DNA of 64,000 nucleotides, taken from assembly GCF_937616625.2 (NCBI RefSeq), contig NC_065572.1:53927653-53991652 (forward strand). The letters run 5' to 3'. Each line of letters starts with the position of its first letter. Positions within the stretch are counted from its first letter, which is position 1. Origin of the DNA: Mercurialis annua (taxonomy: Eukaryota > Streptophyta > Magnoliopsida > Malpighiales > Euphorbiaceae). The translations under genes were made by a program, and so were the position numbers. Below the pieces are notes generated by a model. That model saw only the letters and a list, made by a program, of their open reading frames with translations, had not been told where the DNA came from and did not search any database. Below, piece after piece: positions 1 to 13,000 of this stretch.

Positions 1-840
1 AGTGTTAAGTGAGAAGTGATAAGTGATAACTGATTAGGATTAGGATTAGCTTTTAATTATTTACTTTAGAATTTTACTTTTAATTTTCGGATCTGGACTT
101 ACTAGCTAAGTAAAAAGATGCTAAAAGACCACTTTGGTGCCTAAAAGTGTGAAAAAGTCATCTTGGACCCTACGAGTTTGGATATGATCAATTTTAATTC
201 GTAAAACTTACAAATTAGCCCATAAACTTTTAAGATATTGCAATTAGTCTAATTCTCGACTTAGACTACAATCTTTGGATTTTTATAGGCTATTTGCGGC
301 TAATCATGCTTTAATCGTCCAAGTTCGCAGCTATACACTGATTACGCCTGTTTAGATTCCGGCAAGTAAATCGATAGCACGTCATCTAGACATATTTCTC
401 TGAAAATCATCATTGGACGCTTCAATCCCTTGTCATTTTTTACCTATCTGGAAAGTAGGTGTCTACGTTTTCTTTGCTCGTTTCATACCTTTGATACATG
501 TCATTCTCTAATGATGTGTTTTCCATTCGATATTCCTTTTTCTGACTCAATACACGGGGACCTACATAGGCAAATTTTTTAACACCATCAATTTTTGATG
601 TGGTTTATTGCTTGATATTCACAACTACTTTAGTACTTTATTAATATTAATGAGACAAACTACCAAAGCACATGCCACTTCAACAAAATTTACCGGTATT
701 AGAACAAATTAATAATAGGGATAGCTGGGACATAAATTTGAAATATGGGGACAATTGAAATATATTTTAAACATTAGAAACGATTGAGGGAAAGAAATTA
801 AAATTTGGATACCGTTAATAAAAGTTGCCCCTAAAATTGA
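1..840. other. AT-rich upstream DNA, no gene seen
   Basis: I see no coding region, RNA gene or clear transposon here. The first 60 bases contain a short run of GATTAG-like units. The stretch is too far from ARPC2 to assign promoter elements. Confidence 0.5.
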
Positions 841-1254
841 TAAACATGAGCGGTGAGCCTAGACTAGGCGAAGCTTGATTTCGAGCTCCAATAGGCTCGA
901 GTTCGAGCTCGACGGGCTTAAATTCTTAATTTCGATCTCGAAAATTATTCGAGCTACTTTAGCTTGAGCTCGATCTCGACCTCGACTTGAGTTTAATAGA
1001 AATAAAAATAATTATTAAAGAGTAAGCATATTTGATGTATTATAATTTTATTTACTATTCAATGTATAATTGAATCAATATAAATGATGTACATTTAAAT
1101 TTAAAGATATAAAAAATTAATATATTAAAAAGAATTAATTTATAAGAGACCCGTTTAAACTCGCAAGGTTTAGTAATTGATACTCGAATTCGGCTTGAGA
1201 CGAAGTTTGAGTAGCTCGACCTCAAATCTCCTAACGAACACGACGCATTAGTAG
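841..1254. repeat. Degenerate GAGCTCGA-rich repeat
   Basis: Two patches (about 850-1000 and 1150-1245) are rich in GAGCTCGA/TCGAGCTC words, separated by AT-rich DNA. Clustered TCGAG/CTCGA words of this kind are frequent in plant intergenic repeats. The minus-strand open frame across the second patch has no recognisable domain, and I take it as fortuitous. It ends about 170 bp before the ARPC2 start codon, so it may border that promoter. Confidence 0.4.
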
Positions 1255-1425
1255 CCAACTCACTCCTCTTCGCGTTCTTCTACTCTTCAAAAGAAAAGAA
1301 AAGAAAAGAATAATAATAAAAAAATCCCCAAAACTTCAATCAAAGTGAACAATACTTAAAGATACAAAATTTCAATTTGTCTGTCTTCCTGTCCTCCATT
1401 TCCAGTTTCTAATCATTCAATTCCA

Positions 1426-4400
1426 ATGATTTTATTGCAACCTCATTCCAGATTTCTCCTTCAAACCTTGACCAATCGGGTTAAAAAGTCCGTTCTTTTT
1501 TCATATCTCTGTGAAAATTTGTGTATGCTGTTAATTTTTGATTTGTTTAAATTGGTTTATCTAAATTTGTGTATGCTGCTAATTTTTCAGTCTTGACAAA
1601 GCTGTTGAACTTGATCACCAATGGGTCGAATTCGATGACGTCCGCTATCACATTCAGGTATTTCTGAGAACCCATTATCTTAAAATTTATTGTTATGGCT
1701 TAATTTGGTTAAAAACACACACAAAAACCCATGTTATAGGTGTCAATGAAGAACACAAATGCCGTGTTGTTATCAGTTTCTTTGCCTATTCCGCCTCCAG
1801 AGACTGTCTTTATAGGCGGACTTCCTTTCGGAGCTATCGACGCTATAAAGGCCGCTTACGGAACAGCTGTTCAGATTCTTGATCCGCCCAGAGATGGCTT
1901 TAATCTCACTTTGAAACTCAATTTGTCTAAACTTCCTACTGATGAAGGTTTACAAGTTCTTTTTCTAAGGTCATTTGTCAGCTTTGTTGTGTCCGAAACA
2001 TTTCATTTTTCTAATTATTTGTTGAAGAATGTTTGTGCATTTATTATCTGTGCAGTAGCTTTGTTTTGCTTGTTGATCTTAATGCGAGTTCATGTTAGTA
2101 GCTTTGGATTGCTCATTTCGAGTTTAACTTGTATTAGTATTGTCAAGCTGACCCTTGAGGCTTGGGATTCTCTATCTGGTTGTGCGTGTTTTATTTGTTT
2201 ATGTAGCGATGGAAATCAGTTTTTGGTGATTTTTATATGATGTGGACTGTGTTTCTGTTTGTGTTTTTTTCTTCCATATTTCTATTGTTGAATGATGTTA
2301 TGCTAATTTCGTGCAGACAACAGGCAAGCTGTTTTGGTTAAGATTGCATCAGTTAGAGAAGTTGTACTCGGTGCACCTCTAAAAGTAGTTCTCAAACATC
2401 TTGCTTCGAGGACTGTTGCTCCTGATATGGACCGGCTTCTTGCCCTTGTGCATCGGCCGAATGAGTCTTTTTTTCTTGCTCCTCAGGTAAATTATACATG
2501 CACAATAGTCTATGTAGTATGGATTTTCTTATAAGTTGGAACTTTTATTTTGACTTTCTTGTAATTGCTAAAATAGGCATAATTACTCAATTACTCTTTG
2601 TTAGTTTCACTTATGGAAATTGTCCCTTGATTTTATTGATCTACTGGAAATTATCTATTCTAGCTTATAGTTCGTCTTTGAAGGATTGTTTTTTATTTGA
2701 AATTAATATGTTTCTCATGAGCATGCTTTCGACCTTTATTAACTTGTGCTACTTTTGAAGGGAAAAAGCCATGCATTGCAGTTAAGTTAAGAAAATGTAA
2801 CCGTTTTATGGCAGGCAGACAAGGTTACTGTGGTGTTCCCTATGAGATTCAGCGATTCCATAGATAGTGCTCTGGCAACTTCCTTCTTGCAGGTACGGAA
2901 TATACATCTTATTAGAATTACTGATGTCCTGGAAACCACAAGATCTGAACAAGAACTTAAAGTTTTGATGATAAAGCTGATAACAGTTTTTATAACAGTA
3001 CAGATCAAGTTTTCGTTGTTACTTACTTTTATAAACTCTTAAAGTCACTTATTTAAACACTGTTGTCAAGTTTTATTGTATATGTTTTTGTACCTTTCTT
3101 TAAAAAATTTCTTTGTTACTTATTCGCTTTTAACCTTCTACAATTGTTACTCTTATTCAGGAATTTGTAGAAGCAAGGCGGGCAGCTGGACTTAATAATG
3201 CCCCTCCATGTTTGTGGCATCCTACTCCCCCTTTAGAGTTGAAGGATGTTCCTACAGAAGCATTATCAGCAAATGCAGGATTTGTATCATTTGGTAATGT
3301 CATTAGAACAAATACAGTTTGTTTCTCCATTTTTATCCTCCCAATGACTGATTCTAATGCAGAATTGTGCAGTCATTTCTCCTCGCCATGTGGAAGGGAA
3401 AAAGTTGGACCATACAGTGTGGAATTTATCCACGTTTCATGCATATGTTAGCTATCATGTTAAGGTAATGTCTTGTGATTGCTTCAATTCGTTTATTTTT
3501 CTGTGATTCTTTTGGTATGTCATTGGAAATGTGGAATGTGAATATGCCGAGTCATTGTTAAAAATATTATCCATAGGAAACTGTTACATGTCTTCTTTTC
3601 TACTTTGAAAATGAGAAAGGAAGGTTCTAGTTTTCTTGCTGCACCAGAAGTTTACAAGCCAAATTTCTGGCCACAAAATGGCCATGCAAAATTTGTCTTT
3701 AACTTAATTTGTTTCTATAATTTAAGTAGCCTTTGTTAAAATAATACTTATTGGTCAAAAAGGTGAAGCAGTTGGGTGTAATCAAGTCAAACTATACAGC
3801 ATTGGCAGTTATGGATTCTTTATGATCTTGAGCAAGTTTATTTCCAGCATAAATCATTAAACTTAAGAATCTTATAACTGTGGCTGGCAATGTCTGGATT
3901 GTTTTTTTTCCTTTATATTTCGTGGTCGTAATTAACTGTGGAGGTACATGAAGTGAAATTTTTTATGTTTAATTTTGAATCTGGCAAGCTTTTCATAAAT
4001 TCCTTTTTTATAACATTGGATGAGCAAAGAAATGTTTTCTGGGTCATTTACAGTCTTTATGTCTTGCCTTGTGCATGGTTCTTGCTGTATTAACATTCAA
4101 GTCTTGTTTGATAATGCTTTCTGTTTTAATGCTTAAGTCTCTTCATATGATACTGATCTCAATTACTGCCTTGTGTTCCTCATTAGTGCTCAGAAGGTTT
4201 CATGCATACTCGCATGCGGCGACGTGTGGAGTCTCTGATTCAGGTAAAGTGTTCTCTTTCTGCAGTGTGGTTAACTGTGTTCTCTCTGCTCTCTTAGTGC
4301 GGTTTGTTTAGCCTGCCTTATATAGAATTTTGTTGTTTAGCCTGCCTTATATGGAATTTTGTTGTTTAGCCTGCCCTTTATAGAATTTTGTTGTTTTAAA

Positions 4401-5880
4401 GCAATTAAAACCTGAGGAAATCTATTTTTTTTTTTAAAAGCTGTTTTTTCATGTGAAATGAAATTTAGTGCACATTCAATCCATAGTTTCCATGCTGCTA
4501 TCACCTAGCAGGCCATGCAAGATTAAAATATCACACTAAGGCTGATTTCTATCTGCTGCTTTTAATTGATGTATACAAGCTCAAAGGGGCCTCTGGTGGG
4601 TCTAAGAATTGGAGTGCAAGGACCTTGTTGCTGCTTTAAACAAAATAAATCAATAACACTGAATAATTTTTTACAGTATTGACTTTGCAAAGGCTGTATC
4701 CTGTTGCCCTTGTCAGTCTCTCAGCCGCTCTCTGTGCTCTGTACAGTCTAATGCATATACTGGTGATTTCATCGGTTAAAATCTAATACTTAAATGTTAA
4801 AGTACATAGTTACAGCAAAAACAAAATTATAGGAATAGCGGCGCTGAAATTTAAAGACGAATTTCATTCTCGAATCATTGACAATTGGGTTAGAAGAATC
4901 TCTATCTTTACTGCACAAGCATCAAGTGTTGTCAAGTGATGCTTTCTAGATTTGGTGTATAAGCCTTCTTGTGTTGCAGTTAAATTTGGCATTGAAATTG
5001 CTCTTGAAGCATTCGCATTTGGCTATTCCAAAGACCCTTCACAATTTAGGCTAATTTCTACAAGCTCCTGGAATATGTCTGCCAGCTAAATTATATATTG
5101 TAGCTGCTGAATACTAAGTGTGGCTATTAAGGTGAATATTTTTAGTTCTCCAGACAATGTCTTTTGGTTGGTGCTTTATGGCAGCTCACTTGCCTAGGAT
5201 CCTTTGCAGCTCAGCTACTACACGCTTGTAGCAATTGCTACCAGATCAGCTGCAAGACGAAAATTGGGTATCCAAGCCTGCGACAGGTCGAGCCAATATT
5301 ATTTGCATGGACTGCTACTCTTAGGGGTTACTCGTTTGCCAAGACAGATTTTGGGAGCTGTGGATATATTTTAGCATACTTCCACTTTAAACATTGCATG
5401 TTAATCAAGATCAATTCCAGTTTTTAGGTTATATAGTTAAAAGATGTGCATATTACGTAACTTTGCTTGCCCTGCATTTGGTACAAGATGACAATGGCAA
5501 GCAGGTTTCTTATACCTTATGCAGAACAAATTCCTTTGCAGGATACCGGTTGCTGAAGATAAATTTACATTTTTATATATATCGACTGGAGGAATGTGGT
5601 TCTCTGGTCTTTCTGTAGATTTATAGTATTTCTACGTGTTTTCCTATGGCTCAGTTTCTTGTATGACTTGCATTTCTTGTTTTATAGGCCTTGGATCGTG
5701 CAAAACCGAACTCGGAAGAAAAAACGAAATCACCAAATAGCAGATCTTTCAAACGGCTGGTATATCACATTAATATTCATCTCACTTAAACATAAATTGT
5801 TGATTTCAGGTTGCATATTTTCTCATGCTTACACTGTATTACAGAGTCTGAAAGAATCTCGGAGTAATTCGAAATCCTGA
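1426..5880 (+). CDS. ARPC2: ARPC2, p34 subunit of the ARP2/3 complex (10 exons)
   Basis: ARPC2 is the p34 scaffold subunit of the ARP2/3 complex, which nucleates branched actin filaments. In plants the gene (DIS2/ARPC2A in Arabidopsis) shapes trichomes and epidermal cells. I placed ten exons by GT/AG sites and family similarity: 1426-1487, 1591-1657, 1740-1947, 2317-2486, 2815-2892, 3161-3293, 3373-3464, 4187-4243, 5688-5759 and 5845-5880. They sum to 975 nt, giving 324 codons plus TGA with no internal stop; the Arabidopsis protein is about 318 residues as I remember it. Recognisable blocks include the start MILLQPHSRFLLQT, ILDPPRDGF in exon 3, LASRTVAPDMDRL in exon 4, SANAGFVSF in exon 6, the HTVWNLSTFHAYVSYHVK stretch in exon 7 and RMRRRVESLIQ in exon 8. 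Intron 8 is long (1444 bp) and holds a small tandem repeat. The gene looks intact. UTR ends are not resolved. Confidence 0.95.
4306..4392. repeat. Three-copy 29-bp tandem repeat in ARPC2 intron 8
   Basis: The unit begins GTTTAGCCTGCC and ends GAATTTTGTT, at 4306-4334, 4335-4363 and 4364-4392, with one to three differences between copies. It starts about 60 bp after the exon 8 donor site. Copy number could vary between individuals. Confidence 0.85.
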
Positions 5881-6218
5881 AGGTGAAAATTGCAGCCTAC
5901 CGCACTTGAAGAAATTGCTCATGTGGTGCAGGCAAAGCTGCTGCATGTGCTTGTACGGTACCATTCTTTCCAGTGAAAGAAAAACGGAAAATTGAAAATA
6001 TTTAGTTCTAAATTGTACAAATTTGTTTGTTAATTAATTGGCTCAACTGGAAATTGTGGATTGTTTTTAGGCCAAATTTTGTTAACTAATATTTTCTTAA
6101 CCAATTTGTTATACCTGTTTCGTGCATCGTCTCATTGCGCATTATGATCTTCTTCAACACGTCCACAGAGTTAATAATATGGAAGTCAGTTGTAATCTTG
6201 ATGAGTGATTACAACTTC
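5881..6218. other. ARPC2 3' flank
   Basis: Probable 3' UTR and downstream DNA of ARPC2. No gene is seen, and I could not identify a convincing polyadenylation signal. Confidence 0.4.
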
Positions 6219-6480
6219 GGCCATGTTTGGTTCATGGAATAGAATACTTTAAAAATAGAATGACTATTCTTATGGAATAGAATACATTGAAATAGAATGC
6301 TATTTCAATTCCTTGATTTGGTTCATAATATAGAATAACTATTTTTATTCCTATTCCATGAGTTGGTTCATCAAAAATAACATGTGGAATAAGTATGTTT
6401 ATTTGTAAATGACGATAATATCCAAAACTAATATAATCATTAATAATACCATATTTAGTTAGAGATATTTTCCATTTTTT
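6219..6480. mobile_element. Possible MITE fragment with GGCCATGTTTGGTT end
   Basis: The stretch starts with GGCCATGTTTGGTTC and continues with repeated GGAATAGAATA and TATTCCTATTCCA words in both orientations. This composition is typical of Tourist/PIF-type or hAT-type MITEs. I did not find a clean matching terminal repeat on the other side (AACCAAACAA near 7240 is a weak candidate), so the right boundary is unknown. Confidence 0.35.
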
Positions 6481-6550
6481 TTTCAAAAACAAATTAAAAT
6501 AAAATTAGCCAGTGTCAGTTATTTTTTTTTCTAAAATTATTTGATTAAAT

Positions 6551-6604
6551 AATATAATGAACTTTTTGACATCAACAAATATAATGAACTTTTTGACATC
6601 AATT
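6551..6604. repeat. 27-bp direct tandem duplication
   Basis: Two adjacent, near-identical 27-bp units share TATAATGAACTTTTTGACAT, starting at 6553 and 6580. Confidence 0.8.
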
Positions 6605-7298
6605 CGCAAATAATATCCTTCAATTATATAAACATTATTTAATTTCAACATGATACTTGTATTTTTTACCTTTTTATTTTTAGATTATAAAACAAAAGAT
6701 TAGAAAATGGAGATAAAATTAAAAATTTAAAATGTAAATTATTTTTAATAACTAAACATCCCCTGAATTTTTATAAACTGATTAAAATCAAAACTATTTG
6801 TGAGATAATTACACAATTTAAAAATCAAATTCAAGATTATTTCAAAAAAAAATTCAAGGTACGTTCTAATGTCTTATTACCACAATTAGGTAGTTTTGAA
6901 ACAAAATCATACAACTTGCAATTAACATTTCTCGTTTTGCAACACTAACCATACGATAAAAATATTGAAAATGAAGCAATCTCACGATGAAAACATTAAA
7001 AATATCGGAAATGCTTCACCGATAACTTCATCAATTTTTGCCAGAACAATCACAAAACTGACTCACAAACAAAGAAAAACTTTCTCTATATAATGTTCCC
7101 TCAAAGTATAGGTTCACTGTAACTAAAATCATCGCAAGCATTGTAAACCTTCCATTGTTACGCTTGCACATATCCCCTATCAAAAACATAATCAGATCAT
7201 ATAGCGATAGAACATTTAAAAAAATTGCAATAACCAAACAATTATTTCGGGAGACTTACATATTTCCAACAAAAAGGGTTGATCAGCAAGAAATTCAA
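6605..7298. other. AT-rich intergenic DNA
   Basis: No feature could be supported here. The open frames are short and of low complexity. Confidence 0.4.
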
Positions 7299-7544
7299 TT
7301 AAAATGAAGCATTTGTAAGAAATTCTTTCACCCATAGAAGTTTGTGCTCAACTGGAATACTGAAAAACACCAACATTTGGGTAGGATCCCTCAAAATTTT
7401 TCTTAAAGCAGCAAATTTCTCACTTAGCGTTAATCCTTCAATATCATTCAATACCCCAAACAACAAGTTTAGGGGGCGCGTGACCCTTTGTTCGATAAAA
7501 TTTAGTTGTTGAGACCAAAAAGAGAACAAATAAATTTCTAACAC
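7299..7544 (-). pseudogene. Possible C-terminal remnant of a transposon-associated Myb-like protein
   Basis: An 81-residue minus-strand frame reads as one compositionally normal, mostly helical segment (around LLFGVLNDIEGLTLSEKFAA, then VEHKLLWVKEF near the end). It loosely resembles the C-terminal helical tail of Myb/SANT-like proteins that accompany PIF/Harbinger or hAT transposons. There is no start context and no upstream DNA-binding domain. A search of the translated segment against plant Myb/SANT-like proteins would decide. Confidence 0.25.
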
Positions 7545-8247
7545 GTGCCGAAAAGAACAATTCTAAAAGGAACAAATGAAATTTTATATTTTGGGTTATT
7601 GGACAATTTGGAAGAAGAATTCAACTAAGTTAAAATCTCAGTGCTGCAAGGGCTGGCCTTAGAAACCAATTTTGTTTTAAGCTTGAGCTTCTGACTTGAT
7701 TAATCTTCTTCCATCCACGCTCTATCCAAGTCAAAGAGGTACAAAAGGTGATAACTTCACATTCTTGATATAATTCCATATTGCTAAATATGATTTTGAA
7801 ATCGGACCGGAATAACCTGTTGGATTAGGTTAATTAGAAATCGGTTAATTGTCTAGTCCGATTAAATATTAAAATTTAAAAAATAAATAATCAAGCAAAA
7901 AACCAGTTTATCAGTAATATTAGATAAATATGGTTTTAATAAAACCATTTATTTTTTAAAATTACCTTTTGATAGAAAAATCTGATTTTGTTTTATCCAT
8001 GGATGATATTCTCAACTTATTGCTTCAGAAATTCCCTTTTAAAATCTGACTAATAATAATTTTTTTGAGTCTTTATCATCAATAATTCAACAGAAGTTGA
8101 TTGATGATGACTCGGGATAAATAGATGACAAAATTTAGAAAATGAAAATCCGAATGTCTATGAAAAGTCTTGCATTGACGTTTACTTATTACTGAAATTT
8201 GGACTTTATACACAGATTTCTATTATCTCACAAGAAAAAACATAGCA
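7545..8247. other. 5' flank of the RLP gene
   Basis: AT-rich DNA without a recognisable gene. It contains the presumed promoter of the receptor-like protein gene starting at 8248. CTTTATACAC near 8205 is a weak TATA-like candidate, 40 bp before the start codon and so probably too close. Confidence 0.35.
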
Positions 8248-9932
8248 ATGAAATCATCTCTGTTTCTTCCTCTGTTTCTTCCTCTGCTCTTTCTCTGCTA
8301 TTTTGCAGATTTAACTTGCTGTTTCAGCAATTCTTCTTTGCAGCCGCGATGCGTTGAATATGAGAGATCTGCTTTGATCGAATTCAAGGAAAGCTTCGCG
8401 ATGGAGGAAGATTGCGATGATCCGGAATCATGGAAAGTGATTGAGGGAGAAAGATCAGATGATTGCTGCTCGTGGAACGGTGTGGAGTGCGATGAAGAAA
8501 CCAATCATGTGATCGGCTTAGATCTCAGCAGCAGATGTTTCTATGGCGCTTTTAAATCAAATACCACTCTCTTTCGCCTTGCTCATCTCCGGAAGCTTAA
8601 CCTCGCCTTCAATGACTTCAACTTGTCTCGGATTCCATCAGAACTTGGCTTGCTTTCCAAGCTAACGCATCTCAACCTCTCTTCCTCCAAGTTTTTTGGA
8701 CAAATTCCGTCTTCAATTTCTAATCTATCCGACTTGGTCTCTCTGGATTTATCCAACAACCAACAATTGAAACTCCACAAGCCTAGTTTGGAAGGTCTAA
8801 TTCAGTCCTTGTCTAATTTGAAACAAGTTGATTTCTCATATTTGAACATTTATTCCACAGTACCTCACATTCTTGCAAACATGTCATCACTGGAGTTTCT
8901 TGGTTTATATTCGTGTGGATTGATTGGTGAATTTCCATCGGCTATTTTTCACCTTCCGAATCTCAGGATTCTTGAATTGGGATCCAATCCTGAGCTCACA
9001 GGTTACTTGTCTAACTTCCATCCAAACAGTCATCTTGAAAAATTGCTGCTCGCCCAAACAAATTTTGGAGGGGAATTATCTTCATCCATCGGACAGCTTA
9101 CACATTTGAAAAATCTGCAACTTTCTTACTGCAATTTCACAGGGAAGATTCCGCCGTCACTCGGTAATCTGACTCAGCTTGTTTCTTTGGACCTCTCAGA
9201 CAATCCCTTCAACCCTGATGGCCTGACTACTTCGTCTTTGTCTTGGATGGGTAAGCTGAGTAAGCTCACAGGTTTGTTTCTTCACAACATACAGTTGCAG
9301 GGTGAGATTCCACAATGGCTCATGAACCTCACTCAGGTTTCTTTGCTCATTATGAATGCTAATCAACTTACTGGTCCAATCCCACCAACCCTCACTAACA
9401 TGACCCGTCTCAGTACTGTCCTTTTGTCTTTCAACAGATTATCCGGTCATGTCCCATTCCAAATCAACGCGTTCGCCTCACTTTTTCAATTCGATCTTTC
9501 AAGAAATGAACTGGAAGGTCCCATTCCTGCTGCCAATCTATCTAATCTCCCTAATCTTAACTATCTACAGCTTGACTACAACAATTTTGCGGGTCCAGTG
9601 GACCTAAGCAAGTTCTTGAATCTCAAGAAGTTGTTCTCCTTAACTATGTCGTTTAATAAGCTATCTGTAAGCAGCGGAACTATTAGTTCAAATGCTAAAT
9701 TCCCCAACATGAATCTCTTAGGATTGGCATCCTGCAAGCTCTCCGAGTTTCCGCAATTCTTGCGCAATCAGGACCAGTTAGTATTTCTTGATCTTTCAAA
9801 TAACAATCTAAGTGGCCAGATTCCTTCATGGATTACCAACTTGGGTTTGCAATCTTTTGATTATTTGAACCTATCTCATAACCATTTAACTGGTTTCGAA
9901 CAAAATCCGGTCATTCTTCAATGGGTTCAAAT

Positions 9933-9948
9933 ACGTACCATAGACCTT
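9933..9948. repeat. Left 16-bp target-site duplication of the LINE
   Basis: ACGTACCATAGACCTT here is repeated exactly at 15210-15225. It lies inside the RLP coding sequence. The length fits target-primed insertion by an L1-type LINE. Confidence 0.95.
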
Positions 9949-10066
9949 TTTTTTTGATGAATGAAATTTGTATTAACGGCCACGAGAAGTGGCAAAAACA
10001 CCCAACTCAAAAGCTTACGCACAATAAAGGCTACGACTTAAGAGAAGGGGAATAAACAAAGCAAAG

Positions 10067-13000
10067 TCAACCAATCAAGATACAATCCGAGTTTCTAAGA
10101 AACTCCAAACTAGAATAAGAAAAAGATGGGTTTGCAAACTTGTAAATAGTAGAGGCCATAGTAAAGCTATCGAATACTATATCTTCTGTAAAAGTTTCTT
10201 TAAGCTGAAAAACTCTCAAGTTCCTGCTTTTCCATATATTCCAAATCGTTAAATCCCATATACTGAACCACAATTTGAAGTATTGGCTGTTTGGTAACAA
10301 GTGCTTCCAAAGCTTGACAAAATCGTCGAGGCATCGGGGCATTACCCAAAGTAAACCGCATTTCGAAATAGTTAAGTTCCAAACAGACCTTGCAAAAGGG
10401 CAATGCATCAAGACATGATCATTTGTTTCAGGAACACCACAATAAATGCAGCCAATATCAGAAATCTGGATAATATTCCTTTGAACAAGAAAAGCACAAC
10501 TTGGTATCCTCCCATGTAAAGCAGTCCAGATGAAGAATTTCACACGCGGAGGTGAGTTCGATTTCCACAGATCAGCGAAGGAGGGGCTGCTAGTATTCGG
10601 CATTCTAGATAGAACAGCAAAAGAGTTGGCTGTGTAATGCTTTTCTTTCCCGTCCCAAATGATGGAGTCAACATTATTGGAGGAGAGGCTTAAGTTATCA
10701 ATGACTGTTTGGAGGTGCATCAGGTCCGTTGCTTCATTGGAACGCAGTCTGCGATTCCAGCTCCAATTTGCAAGCTTCACTTGTCTAACTGAGTCAAGCT
10801 TTTGCCTAGATAATGTATAAAGCCTAGGAAAAGAAGCAGCAGGCGAGGTTCCGTTCAACCAATTATCGTGCCAAAATGAGATCATATTACCGTTGTTTAC
10901 TCGAAAAGAAACATGGCTGATAAACATATTCCATGCCGCTGAGTCAAGGAAACATGCGTGGCGAATTCCTTTCCAAATATGCGACATAAAATTATTTGCC
11001 CCAAGATCAAAACAGCTCCAATTATTGATTCTTGAGGAAGATGAATTAACTTTAATCCATAAGGACGAAGGGTCTGCAGAGCGAATTTTCCAAATCCATT
11101 TAAAGAGTAAACAATGATTCCGAACATTAAGACGACATAACCCCAAACCTCCATCAACATAATCTCTACAAATCGAATCCCAAGACACTTTGCACAACAC
11201 CCTGCTTGTAGTTACACCTTTCCAAAGAAACCGTTTCATATAGCTTTCCAGAATATTCTGAACATTGACCGGCATTCTAAAAATAGACATGAAGTAAACT
11301 GGAACACTCTGGAGAACAGACTTAATAAGAATTAAACGGCCAGCAGGAGATAATAAAGAACCTTTCCATAGAGATAATTTTGACTTAAATCTCTGAATGA
11401 CATGGTCCCAAATACCTGAAGAAATTCTCCTGTGGGACAAAGGCAGCCCCAGATAACGAATTGGAAATTTGTCCGTTTTGCACCCTATGATGTCTGAAGC
11501 CATACAAAGCTCGTGGTCTTCAATGTTGATGCCCATAAGAGAACTCTTGTGATAGTTAATCTTCAAACCAGAGATTAGCTCGAAACACCGAAGTAGTCTA
11601 ATCAAGTTCTGCAGTTTAATAATATCATAGGGGATGAAAAGTAAGGTATCATCTGCAAACTGTAACTGCGAAATAGAGTTATGACTATCATTAAAAGAGT
11701 ATCCCGAAATGAGGTCCATGGACTTTGCTCTTTGCAACATAGCATTGAGCCCTTCAAGGGCAATGACAAATAGGTAAGGCGAGATTGGATCGCCTTGCCT
11801 CACACCCCTCTCTAGTGGAATCGGATCGGTCGGGCTTCCGTTAACCAGAATAGAAGTAGTCGCTGTTGATAAACACTTAGACATCCAGTTAGTCCAAGTT
11901 ACTGGGAAATTCATCATACTCATAACAGTGAGAAGATAATGCCAGTCGATACTGTCAAAAGCCTTGTGGAAGTCTAATTTAAGAATCAATAACCTGTCTT
12001 TCCTTCTCGAAGCCAAATGCAGGAGTTCATTAGCCAACATGGAACAATCTAGGATACTTCTGCCTTTGATGAATGCATGTTGATTATCAGAGATAACCGA
12101 ATGAAGCAAAGGTGCCAGTCTAATTGAAAGGACTTTAGACAAAAGCTTATAAATGCCATTCACTAGACTAATGGGACGGTAGTCTGTAAGATTATCTGAA
12201 CCAGCCACCTTTGGGATAAGGACTGTAAAGGATGTATTAATACCCTTCGGAAGAAAAGCAGCCCTGTGAAAAGAGTTAAAGAAACTCATAATATCATTCT
12301 TCATAAATTCCCAAGAACGCTTGTAAAAATAGAAGTTAAACCCATCCGGTCCCGGCGCTTTTAGCTGATTAAACGAGTTAACACAAGACTGAACTTCTGA
12401 TTCGCTGAAAGCTCTAATCAAAAATTCAGCTTTGTCATGAGGAATAGAGTTGAACCGCAAATTAGACAATGAGAAATCGGCCCTGTGTTCCCTAGCAAAA
12501 AGAGAGCTGTAGAACAATTTAATGTTGGATTTCACATCTGTAGGGTCAGAGTAAGAAACATTACCGACTTGAATTCTTGAAATAGCATTGTTTCGATAGT
12601 GAACCGAAGCAATACTATGGAAGAAATGAGTGTTCTTGTCCCCTTGAGAATGCCAATTAAGCCTGGACTTTTGCTTCCATATAGATTCTAGAGCGTTTCC
12701 TGCAGCCCAAAAGTCAGAACGAAGAGAAGCAAGAGTTGTTTTTTCTGAATCAGACAGCAGCCGTGAATCAGCTAACAAATCAAAGTTATCGATCTTCTGA
12801 GATAGCTCGTTTAATCTATTTTTCTGGTCCCCAAAAATCTGTTTATTCCACTCTTTCAAACGATTCCGAAGCTCTCTAAGTTTAGGCACAAGAGCAGAGT
12901 TAGAATTCCCCGCTTCCAACCAAGATTTTGCAGCAAAATCATAGAAATTGTCATGCTTCCACCAAGCATTAAGAGAACGGAAAGGCTTTGGACCCCAGTT

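Noticed and set aside
1..60. Telomere-like GATTAG/TTAGG words
   Set aside because: Only a few degenerate units, not the TTTAGGG plant telomere repeat.
3212..5880. Several short plus-strand frames in ARPC2 introns
   Set aside because: They read through splice sites. The ten-exon model sums to an exact multiple of three with conserved protein sequence, so these are shadows.
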